DNA of 64,000 nt from a virus (IMGVR_UViG_3300032288_001980:1-64000), one strand, 5' to 3'; positions 7,849-15,534 are shown, counted from the stretch's first letter. Translations and numbers: made by a program. The notes: generated by a model from the letters alone, not told the origin.

Positions 7849-8017
7849 AACTAAAAGATGGGTCGTCACTGTAGAAGAGGATCCCGAAACTGGTGATTTA
7901 ATTTTACCCTTTCCCGATGGTCTATTAGATTCTATGGGATGGAAAGAGGGCGATGTTATCAATTGGAAAGAAGAAAACGGCGCATGGATTCTGACTCGAA
8001 AATCAAACGACATGTAA
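7838..8017 (+). CDS. SpoVT-AbrB/MazE-like DNA-binding protein
   Basis: A 59-residue swapped-hairpin AbrB-type protein. DLILPFPDGLLDSMGWKEGD followed by W-K-E-E-N-G-A-W-I-L-T is the characteristic strand-turn-helix-strand. Such proteins act as transition-state regulators or as antitoxins; no toxin gene adjoins it, so transcription control is more likely. The start is fixed by the promoter just upstream. A longer reading to 7790 would run through the promoter. Confidence 0.75.
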   Translation: MENETKRWVVTVEEDPETGDLILPFPDGLLDSMGWKEGDVINWKEENGAWILTRKSNDM

Positions 8018-8574
8018 TGATCGACTTGGAAACATTGGGAGTAACACCCGATGCTGTTATCCTAACTCTGGGTGCAATTAAGTTTGACCCCTGGGATGAT
8101 TCAAGTACATTAAACAGTCAAGAAAATATTCAAATGGATTGTTTCTATCATAGAATCGATCCTGAGAGTTTTGGACCTGACGCTAGAATAGACAACGGCA
8201 CATTGGCTTGGTGGGCCAATCAAAATGACGACGTAAGGGCAGAAGCTTTTGCTGAAGATAATCGACATCCTATTAGGACTACATTAACAGATTTTTACAA
8301 ATGGTTAGGTAAATTTGACTGTGTGTGGAGCAACGGCGCCACATTTGATATTGTAATGTTAGAATGGGCTTATAGAGCTCAGGACAAAGGAATCCCATGG
8401 AAGTATTGGCAGGCTAGAGATACTAGAACAATTTTCGGATTGGTCAAAGATCACAAAGAATTTATGCCTGAATCTGCTTCTAGTATGAAACATCATGCAC
8501 TTTGGGATTGTTGGGTCCAGTTAGTAACTGTACAAAATATTATACGCAGTCTGAATATTCCTCGCCCGGAGTAA
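7984..8574 (+). CDS. DEDDh 3'-5' exonuclease (RNase T/DnaQ-like)
   Basis: An RNase H-fold exonuclease. The N-terminal HVMID14LE16TLG gives the first two acidic ligands, NGATFDIVML the third, and KHHALWDC the catalytic His and last Asp. The start at 7984 keeps the first beta strand complete; 8017 (TAATG overlap) would cut it. It may proofread, trim RNA or degrade host DNA; it is a stand-alone domain of 196 residues. Confidence 0.8.
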   Translation: MDSDSKIKRHVMIDLETLGVTPDAVILTLGAIKFDPWDDSSTLNSQENIQMDCFYHRIDPESFGPDARIDNGTLAWWANQNDDVRAEAFAEDNRHPIRTTLTDFYKWLGKFDCVWSNGATFDIVMLEWAYRAQDKGIPWKYWQARDTRTIFGLVKDHKEFMPESASSMKHHALWDCWVQLVTVQNIIRSLNIPRPE

Positions 8575-8634
8575 ATAGCATAGAGGACTTTAGGCATTCA
8601 TCCCTCTTTAAAAATTCTGCATGTCATTGCTATT
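8574..8634 (+). promoter_or_regulatory. candidate preQ1-I riboswitch upstream of the QueD-like gene
   Basis: In the leader of the QueD-like gene, AGAGG (8582-8586) pairs with CCTCT (8603-8607), followed by an A-rich tail TTTAAAAATTCT. This is the arrangement of the preQ1-I aptamer, where the tail folds back on the stem. An outer 7-bp pairing AATAGCA (8574-8580)/TGCTATT (8628-8634) encloses it. The loop is longer than in the classic B. subtilis aptamer and the second helix is not clean, so the call leans on context. Confidence 0.42.
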
Positions 8635-8653
8635 CAAGTAAGGAGAATAAACA

Positions 8654-9157
8654 ATGGCAAACCAACCTATAACATACAAGTATACCAGCACTAAAGAATA
8701 TGTAGACGCATTTCCCTGTGCTTATCGTCAGTGGCGAGCTGACAGTCACTGTAACTTAATTCACGGTTACAGTTTTTCAATGAAGTTCTACTTTGGTACT
8801 AATGATCTAGACGTTCGTAACTGGGCGGCTGACTATGGTGGCTTAAAAGAACTTAAAAAAATACTCGAAGATCAATTTGACCACACACTGATTGTGGCTC
8901 AAGATGATCCCGAACTAGAAACTTATAAACTGCTCCAAGAAAAGAAAATGGCCAAAATCGTTATTTTACCACGATTAGGCTGTGAGGGTTTGGCAGATCA
9001 GCTATATAAGTTTGTTAACGGAGTATACATACCTGATTACTGGGGTCCTAGTGAAGCCGAACGTCTATGGTGCTATCGCGTAGAAGTACGCGAGACACAG
9101 GCAAATATGGCTTTCCGTGAGGGGCATCGGGAGTGGGGTGAAGATTTGTTTAATTAA
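8654..9157 (+). CDS. queD: QueD-like 6-carboxytetrahydropterin/6-pyruvoyltetrahydropterin synthase
   Basis: A T-fold enzyme of the pterin/7-deazaguanine branch. The segment FPCAYRQWRADSHC33NLIH37GY carries the catalytic-type Cys and part of the zinc site, DH77TLI the next catalytic pair, and VEVRET the substrate-anchoring Glu. It is odd in that the usual A-H-R histidine is Tyr24 and HGH reads HGY, so metal binding is altered or uses His32. RBS AAGGAG. It is paired with the transporter gene downstream, which supports a preQ0/preQ1 role. Confidence 0.78.
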   Translation: MANQPITYKYTSTKEYVDAFPCAYRQWRADSHCNLIHGYSFSMKFYFGTNDLDVRNWAADYGGLKELKKILEDQFDHTLIVAQDDPELETYKLLQEKKMAKIVILPRLGCEGLADQLYKFVNGVYIPDYWGPSEAERLWCYRVEVRETQANMAFREGHREWGEDLFN

Positions 9158-9169
9158 AAGGAGAACATT

Positions 9170-9793
9170 ATGTTAGACAAAATTTTGGCCGGCGTTGACC
9201 GGGCACTTGCTTACAAATTAATGTTAGCGCACATCGTTATTATTGCAATTAGCAATTATATCGTTCAATTCAAGTTTGATTTCTTTGGCAATCCTATTGC
9301 ATGGGCGGCGTTTACGTTTCCATTGGTAGTTGTATTAACTGACTTAACAGTTAGACTGTTAGGTAAAGAAACAGGTCGTGCAGTAATTACCTTAGCTTTT
9401 ATTCCTGCTATTCTAGTAAGTATGGCAGTAGTTAAGTTAGGCGGTGCACCTGACTCTGTGGCTTTCCGCATCGGACTAGGATCTGGTGTTGCTTATTTTA
9501 TTAGCAATTTGTTAGATGTGTACGTTTTCCAGTACTTTAGAGAAAAATACCAAACATGGTGGATCGCCCCTACATTGAGTGCAGTAGCCAGTACATTCAT
9601 TGACACTTATGTATTCTTCTTTACAGCGTTCTACAAAGGTGCTAACGAATTCATGGCCGCTAACTGGCACATTGTTGCTACTAACAACAGTATCAGCAAA
9701 ATCCTTGTAAGTCTGTTAGTAATTTTACCCGCTTATGGCGTGTTATTAAATTACCTACAACAACGATTAAGCAAACAAGAACCCTCTAACTAA
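9170..9793 (+). CDS. yhhQ: queuosine-precursor transporter (VUT/YhhQ family)
   Basis: An inner-membrane protein of 207 residues with about six hydrophobic segments. TDLTVRLLGKETGR after the second segment is characteristic of the YhhQ/VUT family, which imports preQ0/preQ1. With the QueD-like gene 12 bases upstream, it suggests the phage draws on 7-deazaguanine precursors, for tRNA queuosine or for deazaguanine DNA modification. RBS AAGGAG. Confidence 0.85.
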   Translation: MLDKILAGVDRALAYKLMLAHIVIIAISNYIVQFKFDFFGNPIAWAAFTFPLVVVLTDLTVRLLGKETGRAVITLAFIPAILVSMAVVKLGGAPDSVAFRIGLGSGVAYFISNLLDVYVFQYFREKYQTWWIAPTLSAVASTFIDTYVFFFTAFYKGANEFMAANWHIVATNNSISKILVSLLVILPAYGVLLNYLQQRLSKQEPSN

Positions 9794-10977
9794 TGACTAA
9801 GCGAGTATTAGTGATCGGAGCAGGCATTACGGGTGTAATGTCTGCTTATTTTGCGGCAAAAAAAGGGTACGCAGTAACAGTTGTCGACCAAGAACGATAT
9901 GCTGGTATGCGTACTAGTTTTGCCAATGGCGGACAAATTAGTGTCAGTAACAGCGAAGTATGGACTACTCACAGCAATGTCCTAAAAGGCATTAAGTGGA
10001 TGTTCAAAAAAGATGCTCCATTACTGTTTAGACTATGGCGATTAGATTGGCCGATGTGGCGCTGGATTGCAAAATTTCTTTATTACACTTATACTGGTGC
10101 TTATCGAGCAAACACAGAACAAACAATTAAATTAGGTTTAGAATCTCGTAAATTGTATGATGTAATATGTGCAGAAGAAAAAATTAAGTTTGATAGAGAC
10201 AACTGCGGCATAGTACATTTTTATAAATCAGAAAATTATTGGCAATCTGCTGTATCTGCAACCGAGTTATACGCAGACAACGGTTTAGATCGAGTTGAGA
10301 TTCCCGTTGAACAAATGACTAAGTTAGATCCTAGCTTAAGAGACATTCAAGATTGTGTGGGTGCAACCTTTACGGCCAGTGATTGGACCGGTGACATACA
10401 TAAATTTTGCTATGAGTTAATGGATATACTGGAAAAGAAATATCAGGTTGTATTTCATAACACATGTAAAGTCAATTCATTAACTGCATATTCAACAGCA
10501 TTTGATGCTGTAATTGTTTCAGCAGGAGTAGGCAGTGAACAGTTGGCCAACAGCGTGGGTGATAGATTAGACGTTTACCCTGTAAAAGGATATAGCATTA
10601 CAATTAATAATGTAAAACCTCCGGCTGTAAGTTTATTAGATGATGAAGCTAAAATTGTTACTAGCAGTTTAGGTAATAGATTTAGAGTTGCCGGCACTGC
10701 CGAATTGGCCGGCGAAAACTATGATATTAGACGAGACAGAATCGAGCCTTTGTTAAATTGGGTTCATGAAAACTTTCCTAACATGAACACACACGACTAC
10801 AGTCAATGGGCTTGTCTAAGACCAATGACACCAAACATGATGCCCGTTGTTAAAAAGAGCACCAATAATCAAAAAGTATTTTATAATACTGGTCATGGTC
10901 ACTTGGGTTGGACTTTGGCACCTGTTACAGCCAAACAAGTAGTAGAACTAATAGACGCTGATAATGAAAATAGATAA
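9793..10977 (+). CDS. dadA: D-amino acid dehydrogenase (DadA-like FAD oxidoreductase)
   Basis: A 394-residue FAD enzyme of the DAO/DadA family, oxidising D-amino acids such as D-Ala to 2-oxo acids. It has the N-terminal dinucleotide motif G9-A-G-I-T-G14, then the DadA-typical SFANGGQISVSNSEVW, and the C-terminal FAD-binding GHGHLGWT. It overlaps the transporter stop (TAATG). It could use D-Ala freed by the D,D-carboxypeptidase at 1034. I do not recall it as a standard phage gene. Confidence 0.88.
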   Translation: MTKRVLVIGAGITGVMSAYFAAKKGYAVTVVDQERYAGMRTSFANGGQISVSNSEVWTTHSNVLKGIKWMFKKDAPLLFRLWRLDWPMWRWIAKFLYYTYTGAYRANTEQTIKLGLESRKLYDVICAEEKIKFDRDNCGIVHFYKSENYWQSAVSATELYADNGLDRVEIPVEQMTKLDPSLRDIQDCVGATFTASDWTGDIHKFCYELMDILEKKYQVVFHNTCKVNSLTAYSTAFDAVIVSAGVGSEQLANSVGDRLDVYPVKGYSITINNVKPPAVSLLDDEAKIVTSSLGNRFRVAGTAELAGENYDIRRDRIEPLLNWVHENFPNMNTHDYSQWACLRPMTPNMMPVVKKSTNNQKVFYNTGHGHLGWTLAPVTAKQVVELIDADNENR

Positions 10978-11260
10978 AATATATTCAAGTTCTCCTGATA
11001 TTACAAGTCCATATCAATTGCCTTTTATACATTGCTTAGAAGGTAATGGTATAAATCAAATGACATTACAGTGGTGCGAAAAACATACATTAGGCAAATG
11101 GGCTTACTGGTTTGATCGACAACATTGCCTAGACAATTGGGATATGACTGCTCAAATCGCTTATATTGGTTTTACAAATAGTATAGATCTTTTTATGTTT
11201 AGAATATCTGCACCAGACACTATAACTGACCGACAAAACCTTAGTAAAATAATAATCTAA
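10964..11260 (+). CDS. small protein related to the LRW array
   Basis: A 98-residue protein overlapping dadA by 14 bases. W-C-E-K-H-T-L-G-K-W in the middle matches the array domain; the final strand, NSIDLFMFRISAPD, has lost the LRW. Function unknown. Confidence 0.75.
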   Translation: MKIDKIYSSSPDITSPYQLPFIHCLEGNGINQMTLQWCEKHTLGKWAYWFDRQHCLDNWDMTAQIAYIGFTNSIDLFMFRISAPDTITDRQNLSKIII

Positions 11261-11532
11261 TGCTAATAGCAATACATTACATGAGCGAACTACCAGACGA
11301 ATTTGAAATAGTCGTGGGATTACTATTAGATAAATTTCTAGGCGAACGACTAGAGCATCTAAACGAGTGCCAACTTAGCTATCGTACTAGTACTGTACAA
11401 CATCACTACGCAGTCAAACTAGAAATATTTGCAGAGTTCCCAACAAAAAATGATGAATTTTTGTATAGATTAAAATATCCAGAACCAAAAAGAGTTGGTA
11501 TACCGCTGGGCCGGGATAACGAATATACTTAA
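11260..11532 (+). CDS. small phage protein of unknown function
   Basis: A 90-residue protein coupled by TAATG. Its end, TKNDEFLYRLKYPEPKRVG, may be a distant form of the DAxxFxLRW ending, but the rest is not clearly related. Function unknown. Confidence 0.7.
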   Translation: MLIAIHYMSELPDEFEIVVGLLLDKFLGERLEHLNECQLSYRTSTVQHHYAVKLEIFAEFPTKNDEFLYRLKYPEPKRVGIPLGRDNEYT

Positions 11533-11543
11533 TAAATATTTTT

Positions 11544-11690
11544 ATGCTAAAAGTGATTCAAGGCACCAAAGCTCAAGATCAGAGCTCAAAAAGATCAAAC
11601 AAAGTATTAGATATTAATAATCGCTTACGTCGAAAAAAGCTAAAAGTTATTGAACAAAAAAACGATAACAGCTCAAATAAGGCCAAGTGA
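11544..11690 (+). CDS. 48-residue basic protein
   Basis: A short frame starting MLKVIQGTKAQDQSSKRSN, with a basic R-L-R-R-K-K-L-K core and polar ends. It fits the gap between two genes with no overlap. No strong ribosome binding site is seen; AATAAATA at 11531 lies directly upstream. It could bind nucleic acid, or the frame could be fortuitous. Confidence 0.45.
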   Translation: MLKVIQGTKAQDQSSKRSNKVLDINNRLRRKKLKVIEQKNDNSSNKAK

Positions 11691-11696
11691 CTACTT

Positions 11697-11704
11697 GATA
11701 AATA
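11697..11704 (+). promoter_or_regulatory. T4-type late promoter
   Basis: GATAAATA, 25 bases before the start at 11730. It matches the nATAAATA octamer used by gp55-type sigma factors. Confidence 0.6.
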
Positions 11705-11729
11705 AAATACATATATAATGGAGGCAGAC

Positions 11730-12209
11730 ATGCTATCAAAATTATCAGCTTTTTTAAAAGGCATTATCAGCGGTAAAACAGAAGTTGTTGAACAACCCGC
11801 TAAACAGGTACAACAAGATCCCATGACGGGAATTATTGTTGCACCACAACCTCAGCCAGCAACTACGCCAATTCCGCTGGTCCCTGAGCAAAACAATGCT
11901 GGTTGGCCCTTCCCTAAGCCAGAAGAAAAACCAGCAGAAACTAAAACAGCAAAGAAAAAGCCAGCGGCTATGAAAGCTCCAGCTAAAAAAGCTCCAGCTA
12001 AAACGTCGGCACCTGCAAAAACTGCAACTCCAAAAAAAAAGGCAGAAGCAGTAAAGGTAACACCGATAGTAATAAAAGCCAAAGTTGATCCTGCTAGCTT
12101 AGAAGGAAAAACCAAAGTCGAACTATTGGCACTGGCTAAATCAAAAGGTATCAAAGTAAGTCCTCGTATGGGCAAGGCTGCATTGGTAAAAAGAATAGTT
12201 GGGCAATAA
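11730..12209 (+). CDS. histone H1-like protein with C-terminal SAP/Rho-N-like domain
   Basis: A 159-residue protein with three parts: a short hydrophobic N-terminal helix (MLSKLSAFLKGIIS), a Pro-rich linker, and a Lys/Ala/Pro tract with AKKAPAK-type repeats (about residues 73-110) like eukaryotic H1 tails. It ends in a helix-turn-helix SAP or Rho-N-like module (LEGKTKVELLALAKSKGIKV). The start at 11730 is set by GGAGG eight bases upstream; the earlier ATG at 11718 overlaps that site. With a late promoter, packaging or condensing phage DNA is a reasonable guess. Confidence 0.75.
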   Translation: MLSKLSAFLKGIISGKTEVVEQPAKQVQQDPMTGIIVAPQPQPATTPIPLVPEQNNAGWPFPKPEEKPAETKTAKKKPAAMKAPAKKAPAKTSAPAKTATPKKKAEAVKVTPIVIKAKVDPASLEGKTKVELLALAKSKGIKVSPRMGKAALVKRIVGQ

Positions 12210-12215
12210 GTTGCA

Positions 12216-12244
12216 TTGACAAACAGACACAAACACAGTATAAT
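12216..12244 (+). promoter_or_regulatory. sigma70-type promoter driving a leaderless start
   Basis: TTGACA (12216-12221), 17 bp, TATAAT (12239-12244), then six bases and the ATG at 12251. There is no room for a ribosome binding site downstream of the expected start of transcription. Confidence 0.88.
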
Positions 12245-12250
12245 TTAACG

Positions 12251-12700
12251 ATGAAACAAATTGACCTTAACAAATACCAACAATTCGTAGAAGCTGTTAC
12301 TAGCAAGCCTAGCAATGACTTAACTACGTTTATAGACCAGTGCGATCGCTTGGATGCAAACTATGAACGGTTTGAAGGCGAGACAGAATCAAGACATGGA
12401 CCAGATATCAATGTGCCATTGTTGCTTACTGCCTGTTTGGGACTGGCCTCAGAATCGGGCGAGTTCATTGAAATCCCTAAAAAAATATTTTTCCAAGGCA
12501 AACCGCTGAACGAAGAAAACCTATTTCACATGAAACGGGAATTGGGTGATATCATGTGGTACTGGATTAATGCCTGTCGTGCTTTGCATCTTGACCCCAA
12601 TGACGTCATTGCCGAAAACGTAAAAAAGTTAGAAGCACGTTACCCAGGTGGTAGTTTTGATGCTTACTACAGTGAAAATCGTAAAACAGGTGACCTATGA
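12251..12700 (+). CDS. MazG-like nucleoside triphosphate pyrophosphohydrolase
   Basis: A 149-residue all-alpha NTP pyrophosphatase. The metal-binding pattern E-x-x-E...E-x-x-D is visible in ASESGEFIEIPKKI and MKRELGDIMWYW. Phage MazG-type proteins are thought to remove unusual nucleotides or alter alarmone levels. It is the first gene of a coupled early run; the next gene overlaps by ATGA. Confidence 0.88.
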   Translation: MKQIDLNKYQQFVEAVTSKPSNDLTTFIDQCDRLDANYERFEGETESRHGPDINVPLLLTACLGLASESGEFIEIPKKIFFQGKPLNEENLFHMKRELGDIMWYWINACRALHLDPNDVIAENVKKLEARYPGGSFDAYYSENRKTGDL

Positions 12701-12897
12701 TCGATGCACGTGATCTCAGTTACAAGTTACTAGACCTGTGGAGAGAACGTGCCATGATTCATAACGATGCGGCTGCAATTGCAAAGAAAAAAATTATACA
12801 GCCTGTGTTAGTACAAACCGATTCGGGTACATTTGTAGTATCCGACGTTGAACTAACAGAACAGGGTATTGTATTAAAGTTAGGAGATAGACAATGA
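12697..12897 (+). CDS. small phage protein of unknown function
   Basis: A 66-residue protein coupled by ATGA on both sides. It has an N-terminal helix (ARDLSYKLLDLWRERA), then beta strands with QTDSGTFVVSDVEL. No recognised family. Confidence 0.75.
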   Translation: MIDARDLSYKLLDLWRERAMIHNDAAAIAKKKIIQPVLVQTDSGTFVVSDVELTEQGIVLKLGDRQ

Positions 12898-13142
12898 GTT
12901 ATGGTATGCATTTTGATGCTAGTGGTTTTTCAATAGAAGAACTAATGCAAAAAGAAATAGAATTCCGTAAAAAACTCATGACTGCTCAAAATGCTGGTGC
13001 TAATCCACATATACTGGGACAGTTTGAAATGATTCTAGAAGACATCCGTTTGGCTATGAGCGAAAAAATGATGTTGGAAAAATTTCAAAGAGAAGAATCA
13101 GGTAAAAAGGACGACTTCGATGACAGCCTTAGCATCGGTTAA
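12894..13142 (+). CDS. small helical phage protein
   Basis: An 82-residue, Met/Glu-rich protein with a long central helix (FSIEELMQKEIEFRKKLM) and a charged tail. It is coupled to its neighbours; the next gene starts 22 bases before its stop. Function unknown. Confidence 0.75.
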   Translation: MSYGMHFDASGFSIEELMQKEIEFRKKLMTAQNAGANPHILGQFEMILEDIRLAMSEKMMLEKFQREESGKKDDFDDSLSIG

Positions 13143-13647
13143 ACAAGACAGTGTTGGCCGCATCAGTATCGGTCATAATGAACTGTTTGAATTAGTTTAT
13201 CAAGGAAACAGTAAACAATTAACCGTTAAGCCCACTGCTGAAATAGTCGACTTTGAAAGACTGTGCAAAACATACGGAGTTTCTTTTAATTACAACTTAA
13301 AAGATACTTCAAGTATGTCAGATAAAGAATACGTAGAGTATTGCGTAAGTAATTGGAATATGCCTGACCAGTATATTCAATTAGACTTAGATAAGTATTT
13401 TGCCGCTAAAATTTCTTCTGTTGAACAAGCAGAACGTGTAAGTTTAGAACTGGCAATGTTTGAAGAACGTGGACTATTAATTGTTTTACGTTTTATAGTT
13501 TATCTAGTGGATACTATGAGAAAACACAATATAGTGTGGGGTGTAGGTCGCGGTAGTAGTATTGCTAGTTATTGCTTGTACCTAATAGGTCTGCATAAAG
13601 TAGACAGCATTAAGTACCAACTAGATATTAAGGAGTTTTTGAAATGA
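13120..13647 (+). CDS. DNA polymerase III alpha-like fragment (GxGRGS module)
   Basis: A 175-residue protein whose C-terminal third, VGRGSSIASYCLYLIGLHKV, matches the G-R-G-S-[AS]-x-x-S-L-V-x-Y-x-L-G-I motif of bacterial replicative C-family polymerases (DnaE/PolC), followed by the usual D-x-I-K-Y and E-F-L. The catalytic Asp triad region and the PHP domain are absent, so it cannot be a polymerase by itself. It may be a scavenged nucleotide-phosphate-binding module or may interfere with the host replisome. Confidence 0.7.
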   Translation: MTALASVKQDSVGRISIGHNELFELVYQGNSKQLTVKPTAEIVDFERLCKTYGVSFNYNLKDTSSMSDKEYVEYCVSNWNMPDQYIQLDLDKYFAAKISSVEQAERVSLELAMFEERGLLIVLRFIVYLVDTMRKHNIVWGVGRGSSIASYCLYLIGLHKVDSIKYQLDIKEFLK

Positions 13648-14018
13648 ATAGACATAAAACAGCAAGAGGCCGTGAGTTTAACATGGCTGCATTTTCTGCA
13701 CAGCAGGGAGATACAATTGCTGTGGGTAATACTCTTCGAAATGCAAGAGGTGACGTAATTGACAAATATGGAAAAGTTATAAAGACCGCAAAAGAAATCC
13801 AAGAAGCATATTATAACCGAAATCCTAATGCTGTTAAAAAAGTCAGCATTAAAGAAGATGGCACTTTGCCCACTGTTGATGTAGAAGTTCCGCCCGAAGA
13901 TATAGTAGCAGAAGTAAAAGAATATGTTAACGAACAAGGAAACGAAGTTGTTGAACGTACTTTTGCCGACGGTAGTGTTGAGTTAGAAGAAAAACCTACT
14001 AAATCTAAAAAGAAGTAA
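13644..14018 (+). CDS. conserved phage protein of unknown function
   Basis: A 124-residue protein starting MNRHKTARGREFNMAAF, with a basic N-terminus, an N-A-R-G-D-V-I-D-K-Y-G segment and an acidic-then-lysine tail. Proteins with the same opening seem familiar from T4-like phages. ATGA overlap upstream. Function unknown. Confidence 0.75.
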   Translation: MNRHKTARGREFNMAAFSAQQGDTIAVGNTLRNARGDVIDKYGKVIKTAKEIQEAYYNRNPNAVKKVSIKEDGTLPTVDVEVPPEDIVAEVKEYVNEQGNEVVERTFADGSVELEEKPTKSKKK

Positions 14019-14034
14019 TTAAGGATAGACACAG

Positions 14035-14379
14035 ATGACAATTAAAGATTTACATCCGTTACCGGATACAATTTTAGGCCGCGTATTATTTGGCGAAAGA
14101 ACTACCGCCAGCGGCATTGTTCTTAGAGACGACAACGGCAAAGACGAAGGAATTCGTCCTCGTTGGGCCAAAATTTGGAAAGTGGGATCTAACGTAACAG
14201 ATGTTAAGCCTGGTGACTGGGTATTAGTAGAACACGGACGTTGGAGTTTTGTTAGTAAAATAGACTTAGCGGGTGTTAGTAATGAATTTGAATTTCATAG
14301 AATCGATCCTAAGTGTATTATGATGATCCACGAAGGCGGCAAGCCTGCAGATGTAATGGAAGATATCACAGACTTTTAA
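14035..14379 (+). CDS. groES: GroES/gp31-like co-chaperonin
   Basis: A 114-residue co-chaperonin that would cap host GroEL to help fold phage proteins, as gp31 does in T4. The order is typical: N-terminal strand PLPDTILGRVLF, a mobile loop GERTTASGIVLRDD, then KVGSNVTDVKPGDWVLVE (the GroES 'V..GD.V' barrel strand). The RBS-like AAGGAT lies upstream. Its 3' end overlaps the convergent oxygenase gene by 14 bases. Confidence 0.85.
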   Translation: MTIKDLHPLPDTILGRVLFGERTTASGIVLRDDNGKDEGIRPRWAKIWKVGSNVTDVKPGDWVLVEHGRWSFVSKIDLAGVSNEFEFHRIDPKCIMMIHEGGKPADVMEDITDF

Positions 14380-14956
14380 CTACTTCATCTAGTAACTTAA
14401 AATCAGCAATAGTCCAAGTAACTATAACTCGCCGATCCCTAGTTTCATTAACTACACAATGAGGCAAAGTCGTTCTAAACAAACAGGCTTTGCCTTTTTC
14501 ACTGTCTAATGTATATTCAGCAATAGGCACTTTTTTGCCCATAATAGTAAAATATCCGTAATTAGCTTCACCCATAAAATTTACATAGTAAGGACCTGGT
14601 AAGTCAAACCATACAGTTGATGCGCCCGGGCCACAGTTGTTAATGGGAAAATTAAAAGAACAATTTCTAGGAGCATCAATATGCGATACTGGTATAGTAC
14701 CAGCATGGGTAATAGAAAAAGTCACTATCTCTGAAAGAAACGGATATTTTTCCCTAACTTGTATGAAAAATTCATCACTGGTATAGTGACAAGTATCGCC
14801 TAACTTATTCCACATAATATCTGAATACTTGTTGTATAACCTTGATTGTTCTTCTTGACTGATGTAAAAGTCCGGCACTTCGTAATAGTATAAGTCGTGG
14901 CGGCACTGTATGTTTTTAGTGTCTATAGTGGGATTATGTTGTTGGTTCTTGCTCAC
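14366..14956 (-). CDS. 2OG-Fe(II) oxygenase-like protein
   Basis: A 196-residue protein with the pattern H-I-D (VSHIDAPRNC) and a distal P-H-C-V-V-N followed by an Arg. It is a sister of the next upstream gene, with which it overlaps by 23 bases, and of the protein at 1-525. It is expressed from the minus strand behind a late promoter, divergent from the tail fibre. It may hydroxylate a protein side chain, and the fibre is the natural candidate. Confidence 0.7.
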   Translation of the reverse strand: MSKNQQHNPTIDTKNIQCRHDLYYYEVPDFYISQEEQSRLYNKYSDIMWNKLGDTCHYTSDEFFIQVREKYPFLSEIVTFSITHAGTIPVSHIDAPRNCSFNFPINNCGPGASTVWFDLPGPYYVNFMGEANYGYFTIMGKKVPIAEYTLDSEKGKACLFRTTLPHCVVNETRDRRVIVTWTIADFKLLDEVVKSL

Positions 14957-15518
14957 GATAATCTAACTTTTCTAATTTATTAAAAGCCGATACTGCTTGA
15001 TCAAAAGGATCCATTATGCTCCAACTCATTAACAATCGATTAGTGCTACCTTTATTTAAAACAGCATGTGGTTTTAGAACATTAAAAATGCAAGGCTGCG
15101 TAAATTGAAATCTAAACTTTTCTTTTAATGGACCCGATATTGAAACGATATTATTTTTTGGATCATAGGTATACTCGTTAACATCATCGTTGGGGTCTTC
15201 AAAGAAGATTGTATCTGTTTTATCAGTGCAATTCTGTAAAGGTACATTTAATGCACATTTCCTATCAAAACTAGTTTTACTCGAAGTATCCCAGTGAGGT
15301 GGCCAATATTTACTGGTAGTGGTCCAGAAGAAACTTACATATTTGGCCAGCCCGGGTATTCTTTCACGTAGATAAATTAAGTAAGGATCTACAATGTAAG
15401 GCAAAAGAAGAAAAGGTTGGCCTGGAGCCCTTTTACGAAAATAAATCCCTAATATTCTTTCAGTATCTAAACCAATGTCCAGTTCATGGACAAATTCGTT
15501 GTCAATTAAGTTTTTCAT
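14934..15518 (-). CDS. 2OG-Fe(II) oxygenase-like protein
   Basis: A 194-residue protein with P-P-H-W-D as the first iron ligands and K-P-H-A-V-L-N ... N-R-L-L-M-S-W as the distal His and 2OG-binding Arg. It is the first gene of a two-gene minus-strand operon. The late promoter at 15535-15542 sits 16 bases before its ATG. Substrate unknown. Confidence 0.72.
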   Translation of the reverse strand: MKNLIDNEFVHELDIGLDTERILGIYFRKRAPGQPFLLLPYIVDPYLIYLRERIPGLAKYVSFFWTTTSKYWPPHWDTSSKTSFDRKCALNVPLQNCTDKTDTIFFEDPNDDVNEYTYDPKNNIVSISGPLKEKFRFQFTQPCIFNVLKPHAVLNKGSTNRLLMSWSIMDPFDQAVSAFNKLEKLDYREQEPTT

Positions 15519-15534
15519 ATGATAGTTAAAACTG

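Noticed and set aside
9196-9225. TTGACC-containing promoter inside the transporter gene
   Set aside because: The 17-bp partner reads TTAATG, too far from a -10, and no gene start follows.
11852-12232. Minus-strand frame opposite the H1-like gene
   Set aside because: It is the complement of the Lys/Ala/Pro repeat tract, giving Ala/Gly/Phe-rich low complexity.
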